A DNA stretch of 64,000 nucleotides from Thiohalocapsa marina (GCF_008632335.1 NZ_VWXX01000018.1:1-64000); one strand, 5' to 3'. Shown: positions 51,590 through 61,497, numbered from the stretch's first letter. Notes: generated from the sequence alone by a model not told the origin. Program-made: numbers and translations.

Positions 51590-51937
51590 CGTTCCGTCCT
51601 CGATATTAGTGAATAACTTAATTCTAATATAGGTTGCGGTTTTGATCCATGGTCCCGGGGTTTTCCCCAGCAATTTCAGATTTGCCGCTTTGCCACAGCT
51701 CGATCAACCGCAGAGGCCCGGAGAATGCAGAGTAGAGAACGCAGAGAGCAGCCAGAGTTTTCGTAAGCTTCTCTGCGTGCGCTTTGGGAGACGCTGATTT
51801 ATTCGCCTGCTGGCCATAGATCAGCAGGCGGGGCTTCCTGCCCCGTACGGGAAGCGCCGAATAGATCAGCGCTTCCTTTGCGTTTACTGTGTCTCAGCGG
51901 TTTGAATTCGGAATTGCTGAGGTTGCCCCGCAGGCGC
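51590..51937. other. Intergenic region with CGCAGAGA hairpin and REP copy D
   Basis: An AT-rich patch near 51600-51630 is probably the promoter area of the small membrane gene. ACGCAGAGA and TCTCTGCGT (about 51735-51775) form a hairpin, and REP copy D follows. No gene seen. Confidence 0.5.
51786..51876. repeat. REP-like palindrome, copy D (most complete)
   Basis: GGGAGACGCTGATTTATTCG at the left, a middle GATCAGCAGGCGGGGCTTCC segment, and the terminal stem GGAAGCGCCGA-ATAGA-TCAGCGCTTCC (51850-51876). The stem is almost identical to copy A. It lies 60 bases beyond the nadA stop. Confidence 0.75.
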
Positions 51938-53020
51938 TCAGTCGCCGTCTCGTCGCGCGCCGATACCCTTGGCATGGGAAAATTCCAGCATCCGCTGGAT
52001 CGGCTTCACAGCGCGCTGGCGCACGTCTTCGTCGATGTGCACCTCCTGATCGCCCCGCAGCAGGACCTGCTCCAGATTCTGCAGCGCGTTCATGGCCATC
52101 CATGGGCAATGGGCGCAGCTCTCGCAGGTGGCCCCTTCGCCAGCGGTGGGGGCGGCGATCAGGGTCTTGTCCGGCGCCAGCTGGTGCATCTTCCAGAAGA
52201 TGCCCTCGTCGGTGGCGATGATGAACTCCCGGTTGGGCATGTCGGTGACGGCCTTGATCAGCTGCGTCGTGGAGCCCACCACGTCGGCCTGGTCGACCAC
52301 CTCGTCCGGTGACTCCGGATGTACCAGGATGGCGGCCTCGGGGTGCAGCCGGCGCAGCCGCTCCAGGGCAAAGCCCTTGAATTCCTCGTGTACCACGCAG
52401 GCGCCGTCCCACAACAGCATGTCGGCGCCAGTCATGCGCTGGACGTAGCGCCCCAGGTGCTTGTCCGGTGCCCACAGGATCTTTTTGCCCTGTTCGTGCA
52501 GATGCCGCGCCACCGGCAGCGCGATGCTTGAGGTGACCACCCAGTCGGAGCGGGCCTTGACCTCGGCGGAGGTGTTGGCATAAACGACGACGGTGCGATC
52601 GGGGTGGGCATCGCAGAAGGCGCTGAAGGCGTCCGCCGGGCAGCCCTCGTCCAGGGAGCAGGTGGCGGCGAGGTCGGGCATCAGCACGCGTTTCTCGGGG
52701 TTGAGGATCTTGGCCGTCTCGCCCATGAAGCGCACGCCGCAGACCACCAGGGTGCCGGCGGCAGACTCGGCGCCGAACCGGGCCATCTCCAGGGAGTCGG
52801 CCACATGGCCGCCGGTCTCTTCGGCCAGGGCCTGCAGGTCGCCGTCGACGTAGTAATGCGCCACCAGCACCGCGTCCCGTTCGGCCAGCAAGGCCTTGAT
52901 GCGGGTCTTCAGGGCGTTCTTGTCGGCGTCGCTCATGGTCGGCCAGACCGGGGGCTGCGGGACCTTGATACGGTCCTTGATGGGCGTGTTGCTGGGGTTT
53001 GGGGTGGCGGTGGTGTTCAT
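51938..53020 (-). CDS. nadA: Quinolinate synthase A
   Basis: 360 residues. [4Fe-4S] ligands in the [11 protein letters not shown] segment, in the middle, and in [30 protein letters not shown] at the N-terminus. It condenses iminoaspartate and DHAP to quinolinate, an oxygen-sensitive step of NAD synthesis. Second in a probable nrtR-nadA unit (46 bases apart). Confidence 0.96.
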   Translation of the reverse strand: MNTTATPNPSNTPIKDRIKVPQPPVWPTMSDADKNALKTRIKALLAERDAVLVAHYYVDGDLQALAEETGGHVADSLEMARFGAESAAGTLVVCGVRFMGETAKILNPEKRVLMPDLAATCSLDEGCPADAFSAFCDAHPDRTVVVYANTSAEVKARSDWVVTSSIALPVARHLHEQGKKILWAPDKHLGRYVQRMTGADMLLWDGACVVHEEFKGFALERLRRLHPEAAILVHPESPDEVVDQADVVGSTTQLIKAVTDMPNREFIIATDEGIFWKMHQLAPDKTLIAAPTAGEGATCESCAHCPWMAMNALQNLEQVLLRGDQEVHIDEDVRQRAVKPIQRMLEFSHAKGIGARRDGD

Positions 53021-53066
53021 GGCTGTCTCCGGTTCCGGGTTGCGCTCAGGCGTGTTCCGGTTGGGT

Positions 53067-53747
53067 TCATTTCAGGTAGGTGATGCGGTTTCTGTCGGTG
53101 AGCCGATAGACCCGGGCCGGGCGATGGCTGCCGTGGCGGCGCAGTTCGCCGGTCTCTTCGACCTGCTGGATGGCCAGCGCCCATTTGCGGAAGTTGCGTT
53201 TGTCGATGGGTGCGTCAACCAGGATCTCGTAGATGCGCTGGAGTTCGCTGAGGGTGAAGGTCTCGGGCAGGAACTGGAAGGCGATGGTGGAGTAGTCCAG
53301 CTTGGAGACCAGCCGCTCATGGGCGGTGTGGATGATGCGGTCATGGTCGAAGGCCAGCGGCGGCAGGGCGTGGAACGGAAACCAGGCAGCGTCGGCGGCG
53401 TCGTCGCCGGCCTTGAGTTGCAACCGGGCGGCGGGGGCCAGGGCAAAGTAGGCGACGCTGATGACGCGTTCCCGTGGATCGCGGTCCACGGCGCCGAAGG
53501 TGCAGAGCTGTTCCAGGTAGAGGTCGGCGACGCCGGTCTCTTCGCGCAGTTCGCGAGCCGCGCAGCGGTCCAGGTCCTCGTCGATGTCGAGAAATCCACC
53601 GGGCAGGGCCCAGCACCCCTCGAATGGCGGACCAACGCGGCGAATCAGCAGTGTCTGCAGGCGCTCGTCGCGAATGGTGAACACCACCACGTCCGTCGTG
53701 ACCGCCGGATGCGGGTAGGCATAACAGTGGTCGACGTTCCGGGACAT
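53067..53747 (-). CDS. nrtR: NrtR-type NAD-metabolism regulator (Nudix plus winged helix)
   Basis: 226 residues. N-terminal Nudix domain with the box [20 protein letters not shown] then ETGV: the glycine, glutamates and REx2EExG spacing are intact, so hydrolase activity may be retained. The C-terminal half ([20 protein letters not shown], then [10 protein letters not shown]) is the NrtR winged helix. NrtR repressors respond to ADP-ribose and control NAD genes, and nadA follows directly. A 17-bp palindrome 120 bases upstream is the likely operator. Confidence 0.88.
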   Translation of the reverse strand: MSRNVDHCYAYPHPAVTTDVVVFTIRDERLQTLLIRRVGPPFEGCWALPGGFLDIDEDLDRCAARELREETGVADLYLEQLCTFGAVDRDPRERVISVAYFALAPAARLQLKAGDDAADAAWFPFHALPPLAFDHDRIIHTAHERLVSKLDYSTIAFQFLPETFTLSELQRIYEILVDAPIDKRNFRKWALAIQQVEETGELRRHGSHRPARVYRLTDRNRITYLK

Positions 53748-53866
53748 GGTCGTTCGAGTGGCTTCAGTCGCTGTTTGTGCGTTTCTTCTCTGTGACCTTC
53801 ACGGCTCTGCGGTTCGACTTCGCACAACCGCACCGGGGGCGCCTCTATCGTCCATGTCCTAACGAT

Positions 53867-53883
53867 AGTGTATCGGTTACACT
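53867..53883. promoter_or_regulatory. Candidate NrtR operator
   Basis: AGTGTA-TCGGT-TACACT, a perfect dyad upstream of nrtR-nadA. NrtR sites are A/T-rich palindromes of about this size; no comparison was run. It lies between nrtR and the 3' end of the ROK kinase gene. Confidence 0.45.
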
Positions 53884-53906
53884 TTCGCAATGGCGCGGGG
53901 GTGTCG

Positions 53907-54833
53907 TCAGGCCGGCCAGAGGAAAGCGGCGCCGCGCACGCCGCTGGCATCGCCGTAACGGGGTGGGACGATGCGGGTGGCGAGACCGTCGCTGAAGACG
54001 TAGGGCAGGATCAGCGCCGGCAGGTTGGCGTAGAGCCGGTCCAGCTTCGACAGCCCGCCGCCCAGGACGATGACGTCCGGATCCAGCAGGTTGATCACCG
54101 CTGCCAGGGCGCGGGCCAGGCGGTGTTCGTGGCGTTGCAGGGCGGCCAGCGCGTCCTGATCGCCGTGGGCGGCGGCGGTGACCATGGCCGGCACGTCCAT
54201 GACCTTGCCGGTGGCGCGCTGCAGGTCGGCGCTGAGCGCGGGGCCGGAGCAGAAGGTCTCGATGCAGCCCTGTTTGCCGCAGTAGCAGGGCGGACCGGGC
54301 AGCTCTTCGGGCTGTGGCCAGGGCAGGGGGTTGTGGCCCCACTCGCCGGCGATGGCATTTGGTCCCTGCAGCAGTCGGCCGTCGATCACGAGACCGCCGC
54401 CGGTGCCGGTGCCGATGATGACGCCGAAGACGGTGCAGGCGCCGGCCGCGGCGCCGTCGATGGCCTCGGACAGCGCGAAACAGTCGGCGTCGTTGGCGAT
54501 GCGGACCTCCCGCTGCAGGAGGCTGGACAGATCCTCGCCCAGGGCGCGCTGGTTGAGCCAGACGGAGTTGGCGTTGCGCAACCGGCCGTTGAACGGCGAG
54601 ATGGCGCCGGGGGTGCCAACGCCCACCGGGCAAGGATGTTCGAGGTGCTGCTCCAGGCCCTGCACCAGGCCAGCGATGGCATCCAGGGTCGCCGGGTAGT
54701 TATGGCGGGGCGTCAGGATGCGCCGTCGCTGCAGGATGCGACCCTGGGGGTCCAGGGCGGCGGCCTCGATCTTGGTCCCGCCGAGGTCGACGCCGATGCG
54801 CGTGTGCGGGCGGTGCGTGCAGGTGGCGTTCAT
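53907..54833 (-). CDS. ROK-family sugar kinase (fructokinase Mak-like)
   Basis: 308 residues. ATP-binding RIGVDLGGTKIEAAALD, IGTGTGGGLVIDG, and the ROK zinc motif in GEWGHNPLPW followed by CYCGKQGCIETFCSG, the pattern seen in manno(fructo)kinase. It phosphorylates a hexose in the cytoplasm; fructose is likely, glucose or N-acetyl sugars not excluded. The plus-strand RND adaptor start lies over 480 bases away. Confidence 0.88.
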   Translation of the reverse strand: MNATCTHRPHTRIGVDLGGTKIEAAALDPQGRILQRRRILTPRHNYPATLDAIAGLVQGLEQHLEHPCPVGVGTPGAISPFNGRLRNANSVWLNQRALGEDLSSLLQREVRIANDADCFALSEAIDGAAAGACTVFGVIIGTGTGGGLVIDGRLLQGPNAIAGEWGHNPLPWPQPEELPGPPCYCGKQGCIETFCSGPALSADLQRATGKVMDVPAMVTAAAHGDQDALAALQRHEHRLARALAAVINLLDPDVIVLGGGLSKLDRLYANLPALILPYVFSDGLATRIVPPRYGDASGVRGAAFLWPA

Positions 54834-54961
54834 GAGGCGGGCCTCGCGGCCACTGCAATGCAGAACGCGGAATGAATCACTGTGTTCCTAACCCGTTGAA
54901 TTGGCGCCTGTGACCCGGAGGCCACGGGCAGGATGAACCTCGCCGTGGGCGTTGTTTTGCC

Positions 54962-54987
54962 TTAAGAATCTGATTTAGATGGCTTAA
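54962..54987. promoter_or_regulatory. Nested inverted repeat upstream of RND adaptor
   Basis: TTAAG-A-ATCT-GATTT-AGAT-GG-CTTAA. It lies 14 bases before a -35-like TTGAAC, a good position for a repressor or activator site. No regulator gene is adjacent. Confidence 0.4.
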
Positions 54988-55000
54988 ATGGCAGGTTGTC

Positions 55001-55029
55001 TTGAACTTCCAACGCTTTTTCGACATACT
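55001..55029 (+). promoter_or_regulatory. Sigma70-like promoter for RND operon
   Basis: TTGAAC, 17-base spacer, CATACT. Points at the RND adaptor gene with a leader of about 280 bases. Confidence 0.4.
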
Positions 55030-55315
55030 CCTTCTGTTCGCTGCAGGTTGCCGTGATCTCGGCTCACGGCGATGGTGGTCTCCAGCGCAAGTGCCGATCG
55101 CAAACGATAAGCTGGCCTGGATCACCCGGACAGGCACGGTGCGAATCCCGTATGCTTTACACGCAGCCGCCGAGATCGTCAATCCATATCCAGCGCCCGG
55201 CCCGAATCAGGCCGCGCCGACGTCCGTTTGCGGGCCGGGACGGCCGCTGTCGCGACGCCGAATTCTTTCACATATCCGCTTGCTGCCGAAGGTACCCGTA
55301 CTCATGGGAAACACA

Positions 55316-56473
55316 ATGAAGAAGGCGCTTACCGCCTCGATCTGCATCCTTGCCTGCGCCGGAGTCGTTCCAGGGCCGGCCGCGGCAGTCGACGATGTCT
55401 ACGTGGTCAGACAGGCGGAGGGTCTGCCGACCGTTGCCGTCGGCGGAACCGTGATTCCGTACAAGGAGGTGACCATGGCGGCCCAGGTGCCGGGACGCAT
55501 CCGCTACCTGGCTGGCATCGAGGGTGACCGGTTCGAGGAAGGGGAACTGCTGGCGTCCATCGATGACACCGAGCTCCGGGCCAAGCGCCAGGCGCTGCTG
55601 GCGCAGATCGCCACCGCCGATGCCCAGTTGCGCAACGCCGGTGTCCAGTATAGCCGCGAGCTGTATTCGCCGCGGTCGCGGTCGGCCCCCGGCGGCATGG
55701 CTGTGCCGAACCTGTTCGACCAGTTCTTTACCCGGCCGATGGAGGAATTCGTCGGCGATCGTGACCAGGACGCAGAGCTCTCGGCGGACCTGTTCGCCTC
55801 AGGCACCCAGATCCAGGAGGCGCGCAACGCCCTGATGCGGTTGCAGGCCGAGTTGCAGGCGCTGGACTCCAAGCTGCGCGACGCCCGTTCCATTGCGCCG
55901 TTCGAAGGCATCATCGTGCGCAAGTTCATCGAGGTGGGCGACACCGTGCAGCCGGGGCAGCCGCTGCTCAACTTTGCCGACATCGAATACCTGCAAGTGG
56001 AGGTGGATATCCCGGCGCGCCTGCGCCCGGGACTGCGCGAGGGCATGATGCTGCGCGCGGAGCTGGACGTGCCGAACCCCAACGGCGGGGCCGGTGGCGT
56101 GCCGATCCGGGTGGCGCAGATCTTCCCGATGGCGGATCCGCAGCGGCACACGGTCAAGATCAAGTTCGATCTGCCCCAGGGCGTCTCGGAGCCGGGCATG
56201 TACGCCAAGGTGCTGGTGCCGGACTTCAATGCCACGGCGCGGGTCAACCCGGTGATCCCGCGTTCGGCCATTCGCTTCAACGGCAGTCTGCCCGGGGTCT
56301 ACGTGCTGGATGAGCAGGGGCAGCCGCAGCTGCGCCTGATCCGGGTCGGTGAGTCGACCCCCGGCGGCAGTGTCACCATCCTGAGCGGGTTGCGCGCCGG
56401 AGAGCGCATCCTTGCCAACCCCGGCCCCGGCGTTGCCGGCAGCTGGGCACGCGACGCTGGGGGCGGGCGCTGA
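55316..56473 (+). CDS. RND efflux periplasmic adaptor (second system)
   Basis: 385 residues from ATG 55316 (MKKALTASICILACAG) with a cleavable signal; ATG 55304 is the alternative. Membrane-fusion order: lipoyl half (VGGTVIPYKEVTMAAQVPGR), a helical hairpin containing an unusual Pro/Gly/Phe-rich insertion (SAPGGMAVPNLFDQFFTRP), second lipoyl half (RSIAPFEGIIVRKFIEVGDT), then barrel. It couples to the RND pump 61 bases downstream. Confidence 0.9.
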   Translation: MKKALTASICILACAGVVPGPAAAVDDVYVVRQAEGLPTVAVGGTVIPYKEVTMAAQVPGRIRYLAGIEGDRFEEGELLASIDDTELRAKRQALLAQIATADAQLRNAGVQYSRELYSPRSRSAPGGMAVPNLFDQFFTRPMEEFVGDRDQDAELSADLFASGTQIQEARNALMRLQAELQALDSKLRDARSIAPFEGIIVRKFIEVGDTVQPGQPLLNFADIEYLQVEVDIPARLRPGLREGMMLRAELDVPNPNGGAGGVPIRVAQIFPMADPQRHTVKIKFDLPQGVSEPGMYAKVLVPDFNATARVNPVIPRSAIRFNGSLPGVYVLDEQGQPQLRLIRVGESTPGGSVTILSGLRAGERILANPGPGVAGSWARDAGGGR

Positions 56474-56534
56474 GCCCTCTGGTCGCACATCGAACGCACC
56501 GCTCTGAGCTCAAGTCCGACCCCAAGGCCATCTT

Positions 56535-59500
56535 ATGAACCAGGACGACAGTCACCGCCGCCCCCAGGATGCCGCCGCCCAGGAGCCGCCTTACGACGAG
56601 GCGAGTCTCGGCCTCGCCGGGCGCACGGCGCGCTTCTTCATCCGTTCTCCGTTGTCGCCGCTGTTCTATGTCGCGATGCTGATGATGGGCCTGCTGGGCC
56701 TGATCGCCACGCCGCGTCAGGAGGACCCGCAGATCTCGGTGCCCATGATCGACATCATGGTGCAGTATCCCGGCACCTCGGCGCAGCAGGTGTCGAATCT
56801 GGCCATGCAGCCGCTGGAGCGGATGATCAGCGAGATTCCGGGGGTCAAGCACGTCTACTCCGTGGCCCAGCGTGGCCAGGGCATCGTCACCGTGGAGTTC
56901 GAGGTGGGCCAGGAAATGGGCCCCTCGCTGGTCAAGGTCAACGACAAGCTGGCCTCGAACATGGACAAGATGCCGCCGGGAGTGCAGCCGCCGCTGGTCA
57001 AGAGCAAGGGCATCGACGATGTGCCCATCGTCACCCTGACGCTCTGGTCGAAGGACCTGGACGGCGACGGCCGGCCGGATGTGGACGACGGCCAGTTGCG
57101 TCTGCTGGCCCAGGACGTGCTGCAGGTGCTCAAGGAGGTGAAGGACACCGGCAACGCCTTCATCGTTGGCGGACGCCGCGAACAGATCACCGTGGATGCC
57201 TACCCGGAGCGCCTGTCCGGCTACCGCATCAGCCTGGGCGAGGTGGCGCAGACCATCCGCACGGCCAATGCCGAGACCACCGCCGGTGGGGTGGAGTCCA
57301 GCGGCTCGCACTTCACCGTGACCAGCGGCTCGTTCCTGCGCAGTGCCGACGAGATCAGCCGCCTGGTGGTCGGCACCTTCAACGAGATTCCGGTCTACGT
57401 CTACGACCTGGCCCGCGTGCAACAGGCGCCTGAAGACGCCCGGCAGATGGTGGCCTACTACAGCGGCCCGGCAGCGCCGGAGGGCATCAGTGCCAACGGC
57501 GAGCCGGCGGTGACCATCGCCATCGCCAAGAAGGAGCTGACCAACGGGGTCTCGGTGGCCAACGCCATCATCGCCAAGGTGGAGGAACTCCAGGGCGGGC
57601 GCATACCCAATAACGTCGAGGTCAGCATCACCCGCAATTACGGGGCGAGCGCCGACGAGAAGGTCTCCGAGCTGATCTTCAAGCTGTTCATCGCCACCTT
57701 CTTCGTCTTCCTGCTGGTGCTGGTCGCCTTCCGTGCGCTGAAGCCCGCCATCGTGGTCATGCTGGTGATCCCGGTGGTGCTGCTGATGACCATCTTCATG
57801 GCCTGGATCACGGATTACACCATCGACCGGGTCAGCCTGTTCGCGCTGATCTTCTCCATCGGCATCCTGGTGGACGACGCCATCGTGGTGGTGGAGAACA
57901 TCTATCGTCGCTGGCTGGAAGAGGGCCGCACCGACGAGTACACCGCCATCGATGCCGTGCGTGAGGTCGGCAACCCCACCATCCTGGCCACCTTCACGGT
58001 CATCGCCGCGCTGCTGCCCATGGGCTTCGTCAGTGGCATGATGGGGCCGTACATGCAGCCGATCCCGGCGCTGGGCTCGGTGGCGATGCTGATCTCGCTG
58101 TTCGCGGCCTTCGTCTTCACCCCCTATCTGGCTATCTCCCGCTGGCTGCGCCCGTCCATGCGCTATCTGGAGGCGGCGGAGAAGCGCGAGCACAAGGAGG
58201 CCGAGGGGCTTGAGCGGCTGTATGTGAGCATTCTCACGCCGCTGATCGAAAACAAGGCCACCCGCCGGACCTTCAAGCTGATCCTGTGGGGCACCTTCCT
58301 GTTCACCCTGTCGTTCTTCTACTTCAAGTGGGTGCCGGTGAAGATGCTGCCGCTGGACAACAAGCCAGAGTTCTCGGTGGTGCTTGACATGCCCGAGGGA
58401 ACGGCGCTGCCGGTGACGGCCAACCTGGCGCACCGCATGGCGCAAAAGCTGCGCACCATGCCCGAGGTCACCGCGATCCAGCTGTATGCGGGCACCGCCC
58501 GACCGTTCGACTTCAACGGCATGGTCCGGCACTACTACCTGCGCTCCGATCCCTGGCAGGGCGAATTGCAGGTGCAGCTGACAAACAAGCATGACCGCGA
58601 CCGCACCAGCCACGAGATCGCGGTGGAAGCCCGATCGCTGATCAAGCCGCTGGCGGACGAACTCGGCGCGCGGATCGCCGTGGTGGAGATGCCGCCGGGG
58701 CCGCCGGTGATGCAGTCGGTGGTGGCCGAGGTGCACGGCCCGTCGGCGGACGTTCGCCGCGCCTTCGCGCAGGAACTCACCGAGATCTTCGAGCAGGCCG
58801 AGAGCACTCGCGATGTGGACAATTACATCCGCGAGCGCTTCGATTACTGGCGCTTCGATGTCGACACCGAAAAGGCCGTGCGACGCGGGATCTCGGTGGA
58901 CACCATCAACCAGAACCTGTCCATGGCCCTGGGTGGTGGCGAGCTTGGCGATGTGAAGATGAAGGCCGGTCACGAGCCGATCCGCATCGTCATCCAGGTG
59001 CCGCTGGCGGAGCGCTCGCAGATCGACCGTCTGGGTGACCTTCCGATCCGCTCCAACTCCGGCTTCACCATCCCATTGCGGGAACTGGGTGAGTTCCAGC
59101 GGGTGCCAGAGGAAGACATCATCTATCGCAAGGATCTGCGCGCCATCGAGTATGTGGTGGCGGATGTGGGCGGTACCCTCGCGGCCCCGGTCTACGCCAT
59201 GATGCAGGTGCAGGATCGGCTTGACCAGCTGGGCTACACGGCGCCGGATGGCGTCAAGCCAGAGGCCTACTGGCTCGGCCCGCCGCCGTCGGATCGGGTC
59301 TCCAGCTTCGAGTGGACCGGCGAGTGGACGGTGACCTACGAGACCTTCCGCGACATGGGCGCGGCCTTCGGTGTGGCCCTGGTGCTGATCTACATCCTGG
59401 TGGTCTGGGAGTTCGGCAACTTCCGTATCCCGCTGGTGATCATGGCGCCGATCCCGCTGACACTGCTCGGCATCATTCCGGCCCACTGGCTCATGTTCCA

Positions 59501-60566
59501 ACTCGGGCTTGGCGGCGAGTTCACCGCCACCTCCATGATCGGCTGGATCGCGCTGGCGGGCATCATCGTGCGCAACTCCATCCTGCTGGTGGATTTCTCC
59601 ATTCACGAGGTGCAGAAGGGCGTACCGGTGGCCGAAGCGGTGATTCGCGCCTGCAAGACGCGCACGCGGCCCATCGTCATCACGGCGCTGGCGCTGGTGG
59701 CCGGCTCCAGCGTCATCTTTACTGATCCCATCTTCCAGGGCATGGCCATTTCGCTGTCGTCCGGCGTGCTGGTCTCGACCCTGCTGACGCTGATCGTGAT
59801 CCCGTTGGGCTGCGTCGCCGCCAGCAAGGATCTGTGCGAGGTAGCCGTGGCCACGGCGCCGTCGGGTGTCACCGTGCCCTGCGCTGACGAGCTGAACGGC
59901 AACGGCGAGGGCCGTCCGGCGGCCGCCCAGCGGGAGAGCGGCAGCGGCGGTCTGGGCACGAAGCTCGGCAACATCCTGATGATGGTGTTCTACGCCATCC
60001 GCGGCCTGTTTCTGCTGCTGTTCGACCTGATCAAGACACGCCTCAAGCCGAAGGGGCCGCCCCCGGGCTCCGGTAGCCCGTCCTCTGGCGGCGGTAGTGG
60101 CGGACCGCCATCCTCCGGTGGCTCGGGGACTGGCAGCGGTGCGTCGACCGCCGGGGCGTCCGGTTCCGGGCCTGGATCCGCATCGGCGTCCGGTGGCGAG
60201 GTGCGCAATGCCCTGCGCTCGGCGCCCCCCACGACACAGCAGAACGAGGTCGCCACGGATCCGGCCACGGCCACGACTAAGCCCGAGGCCGGGCCAAAGG
60301 CTGCAAGCAAAAAGGTTGCGACCAAAAAGGCGGCAACCAAGAAGCCGACAACCAAGAAGGCGGCGACCAAAAAGGCCGTCGCCAAACGGGCCACCGGGTC
60401 GACCTCTGCCACGAATACCACACGGCGTTCTTCGACAAGGGCGGCGACCGGGGCTGCCGGCTCCGAGACTCAGCCTAAGGCGACGGTTGCAAAGGTGCAG
60501 AAGAGGGCGCCTCGACGGGGTATACGGCTGAAGACTGACGACAGCGATCAGCCCGGATTGAACTGA
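56535..60566 (+). CDS. RND efflux permease with histone-H1-like C-terminal tail
   Basis: 1343 residues, some 170 longer than a plain RND pump. The pump part has IRSPLSPLFYVAMLMM at the first helix and [18 protein letters not shown] in TM4. After TM12 and a short hydrophobic helix (NILMMVFYAIRGLFLLLFDL) comes a Gly/Ser/Pro linker from about residue 1175, and then an ATKKAATKKPTTKKAATKK-type basic tail (about 1250-1290) and RAPRRGIRLK near the end. The tail resembles histone H1/AlgP-like proteins and would face the cytoplasm. Substrate unknown; no outer-membrane channel gene is adjacent. Confidence 0.88.
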   Translation: MNQDDSHRRPQDAAAQEPPYDEASLGLAGRTARFFIRSPLSPLFYVAMLMMGLLGLIATPRQEDPQISVPMIDIMVQYPGTSAQQVSNLAMQPLERMISEIPGVKHVYSVAQRGQGIVTVEFEVGQEMGPSLVKVNDKLASNMDKMPPGVQPPLVKSKGIDDVPIVTLTLWSKDLDGDGRPDVDDGQLRLLAQDVLQVLKEVKDTGNAFIVGGRREQITVDAYPERLSGYRISLGEVAQTIRTANAETTAGGVESSGSHFTVTSGSFLRSADEISRLVVGTFNEIPVYVYDLARVQQAPEDARQMVAYYSGPAAPEGISANGEPAVTIAIAKKELTNGVSVANAIIAKVEELQGGRIPNNVEVSITRNYGASADEKVSELIFKLFIATFFVFLLVLVAFRALKPAIVVMLVIPVVLLMTIFMAWITDYTIDRVSLFALIFSIGILVDDAIVVVENIYRRWLEEGRTDEYTAIDAVREVGNPTILATFTVIAALLPMGFVSGMMGPYMQPIPALGSVAMLISLFAAFVFTPYLAISRWLRPSMRYLEAAEKREHKEAEGLERLYVSILTPLIENKATRRTFKLILWGTFLFTLSFFYFKWVPVKMLPLDNKPEFSVVLDMPEGTALPVTANLAHRMAQKLRTMPEVTAIQLYAGTARPFDFNGMVRHYYLRSDPWQGELQVQLTNKHDRDRTSHEIAVEARSLIKPLADELGARIAVVEMPPGPPVMQSVVAEVHGPSADVRRAFAQELTEIFEQAESTRDVDNYIRERFDYWRFDVDTEKAVRRGISVDTINQNLSMALGGGELGDVKMKAGHEPIRIVIQVPLAERSQIDRLGDLPIRSNSGFTIPLRELGEFQRVPEEDIIYRKDLRAIEYVVADVGGTLAAPVYAMMQVQDRLDQLGYTAPDGVKPEAYWLGPPPSDRVSSFEWTGEWTVTYETFRDMGAAFGVALVLIYILVVWEFGNFRIPLVIMAPIPLTLLGIIPAHWLMFQLGLGGEFTATSMIGWIALAGIIVRNSILLVDFSIHEVQKGVPVAEAVIRACKTRTRPIVITALALVAGSSVIFTDPIFQGMAISLSSGVLVSTLLTLIVIPLGCVAASKDLCEVAVATAPSGVTVPCADELNGNGEGRPAAAQRESGSGGLGTKLGNILMMVFYAIRGLFLLLFDLIKTRLKPKGPPPGSGSPSSGGGSGGPPSSGGSGTGSGASTAGASGSGPGSASASGGEVRNALRSAPPTTQQNEVATDPATATTKPEAGPKAASKKVATKKAATKKPTTKKAATKKAVAKRATGSTSATNTTRRSSTRAATGAAGSETQPKATVAKVQKRAPRRGIRLKTDDSDQPGLN

Positions 60567-60612
60567 ATTCGCCAAGGGATGCCAATGGTCGGCTCAGATG
60601 TACACTGACCGT

Positions 60613-61368
60613 ATGATCGCGATAAAGCGCCTGACGATCGGCAGCTGCCTGATGCTCTGGGCCATATCCGCGTCTGCCGCGGACCCGTACTATTCGCCGG
60701 ATCCCGGTTGGTACAATCAGGGTAGCGGCCTACCACGGCCGGACGATCCGGGCAGCCCGATGTCCTACCGATCGGATGAGGCCACGCGCTCGAGCTGGTA
60801 CTCGTCGGACTGGTACTCGGATCAGTACCGGACCCCAGACCAATGGCAGCGCGACTGGCGCGAGGGCGCAGCGTGGCGGTCTCCTGCGCCGACCCTTGCG
60901 CCGGCTGCCGGTCCGGCGTCGGGCGCCACCGGGGCGATGGACGCTTCTCCGGGCTACGGGGCCCCGGCCCGGTTCCGATCGGATTACGGACAGGATCGCG
61001 ATGCATCGGCGTATGGCGAATTGGGCTACGGCCCGCCGAGCCCGGGCCAGAGCCAGTACCAGCGCTGGCGTGAACCCGTCGCCGACGGCAATACCTTCTA
61101 CCGGTTTCGTGACGATCCGGCGCTGGAAGCTGCCGAGAAGCCCCGGGACCAAGGGTTCCGTTTCAGGCCATTGACAGAGCGTGAGCTCGAGCAGCATGGA
61201 CAGACCTTTTCGGGGCTGCAATTCGCACCCCGCAAGGAGCGCCGCGGCTCAGGCGCAGAGGCTTTCGGGTCGCAGGAGCGTGCGGGCCCGTTCGGCTATC
61301 CACCTGCCACCTCGCCGGCACCACTGGCAGACGATCCCTACCCGTGGTATCAACCCCGGCTGCCGTGA
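60613..61368 (+). CDS. Secreted hypothetical protein, Tyr/Pro/Ser-rich
   Basis: 251 residues from ATG 60613. A signal peptide (LTIGSCLMLWAISASAA) is followed by low-complexity sequence rich in Tyr, Pro, Ser and Asp (DPYYSPDPGWYNQG, SSWYSSDWYSDQYRTPDQW). The only ordered-looking part is FRFRPLTERELEQHGQTFSG near residue 190. No family recognised. It lies 46 bases after the RND pump stop and may share its transcript. Confidence 0.6.
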   Translation: MIAIKRLTIGSCLMLWAISASAADPYYSPDPGWYNQGSGLPRPDDPGSPMSYRSDEATRSSWYSSDWYSDQYRTPDQWQRDWREGAAWRSPAPTLAPAAGPASGATGAMDASPGYGAPARFRSDYGQDRDASAYGELGYGPPSPGQSQYQRWREPVADGNTFYRFRDDPALEAAEKPRDQGFRFRPLTERELEQHGQTFSGLQFAPRKERRGSGAEAFGSQERAGPFGYPPATSPAPLADDPYPWYQPRLP

Positions 61369-61497
61369 ATCGGCTGCAGGCCCGATGGCCTGATACCTGA
61401 CGTCGAGTCCGCCGACTGTCGACCCTCGATACCCGACCCAATCGAACCTCGGCCGACGACTGATGGGCATTGACACCCTTTGCGGAGACATTGCGAC

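Larger units (their letters stand above)
54834..55315. other. Regulatory region and long leader before the second RND system
   Basis: No gene seen. Holds a nested inverted repeat (54962-54987), an adjoining sigma70-type promoter (55001-55029) and about 280 bases of leader with GC-rich segments. The open frame through it from 55001 is not protein-like. Confidence 0.5.

Noticed and set aside
55036-55315. Cobalamin riboswitch or tRNA in the RND leader (GGTGCGAATCCC resembles a T-arm)
   Set aside because: No B12 box, no acceptor-stem pairing and no anticodon arm could be built around it.
56373-60575. A 1400-codon open frame on the minus strand opposite the second RND pump
   Set aside because: It mirrors a GC-rich gene; the product is rich in His, Arg, Gly, Asp and Gln without domains, while the plus-strand frame is a full RND pump.
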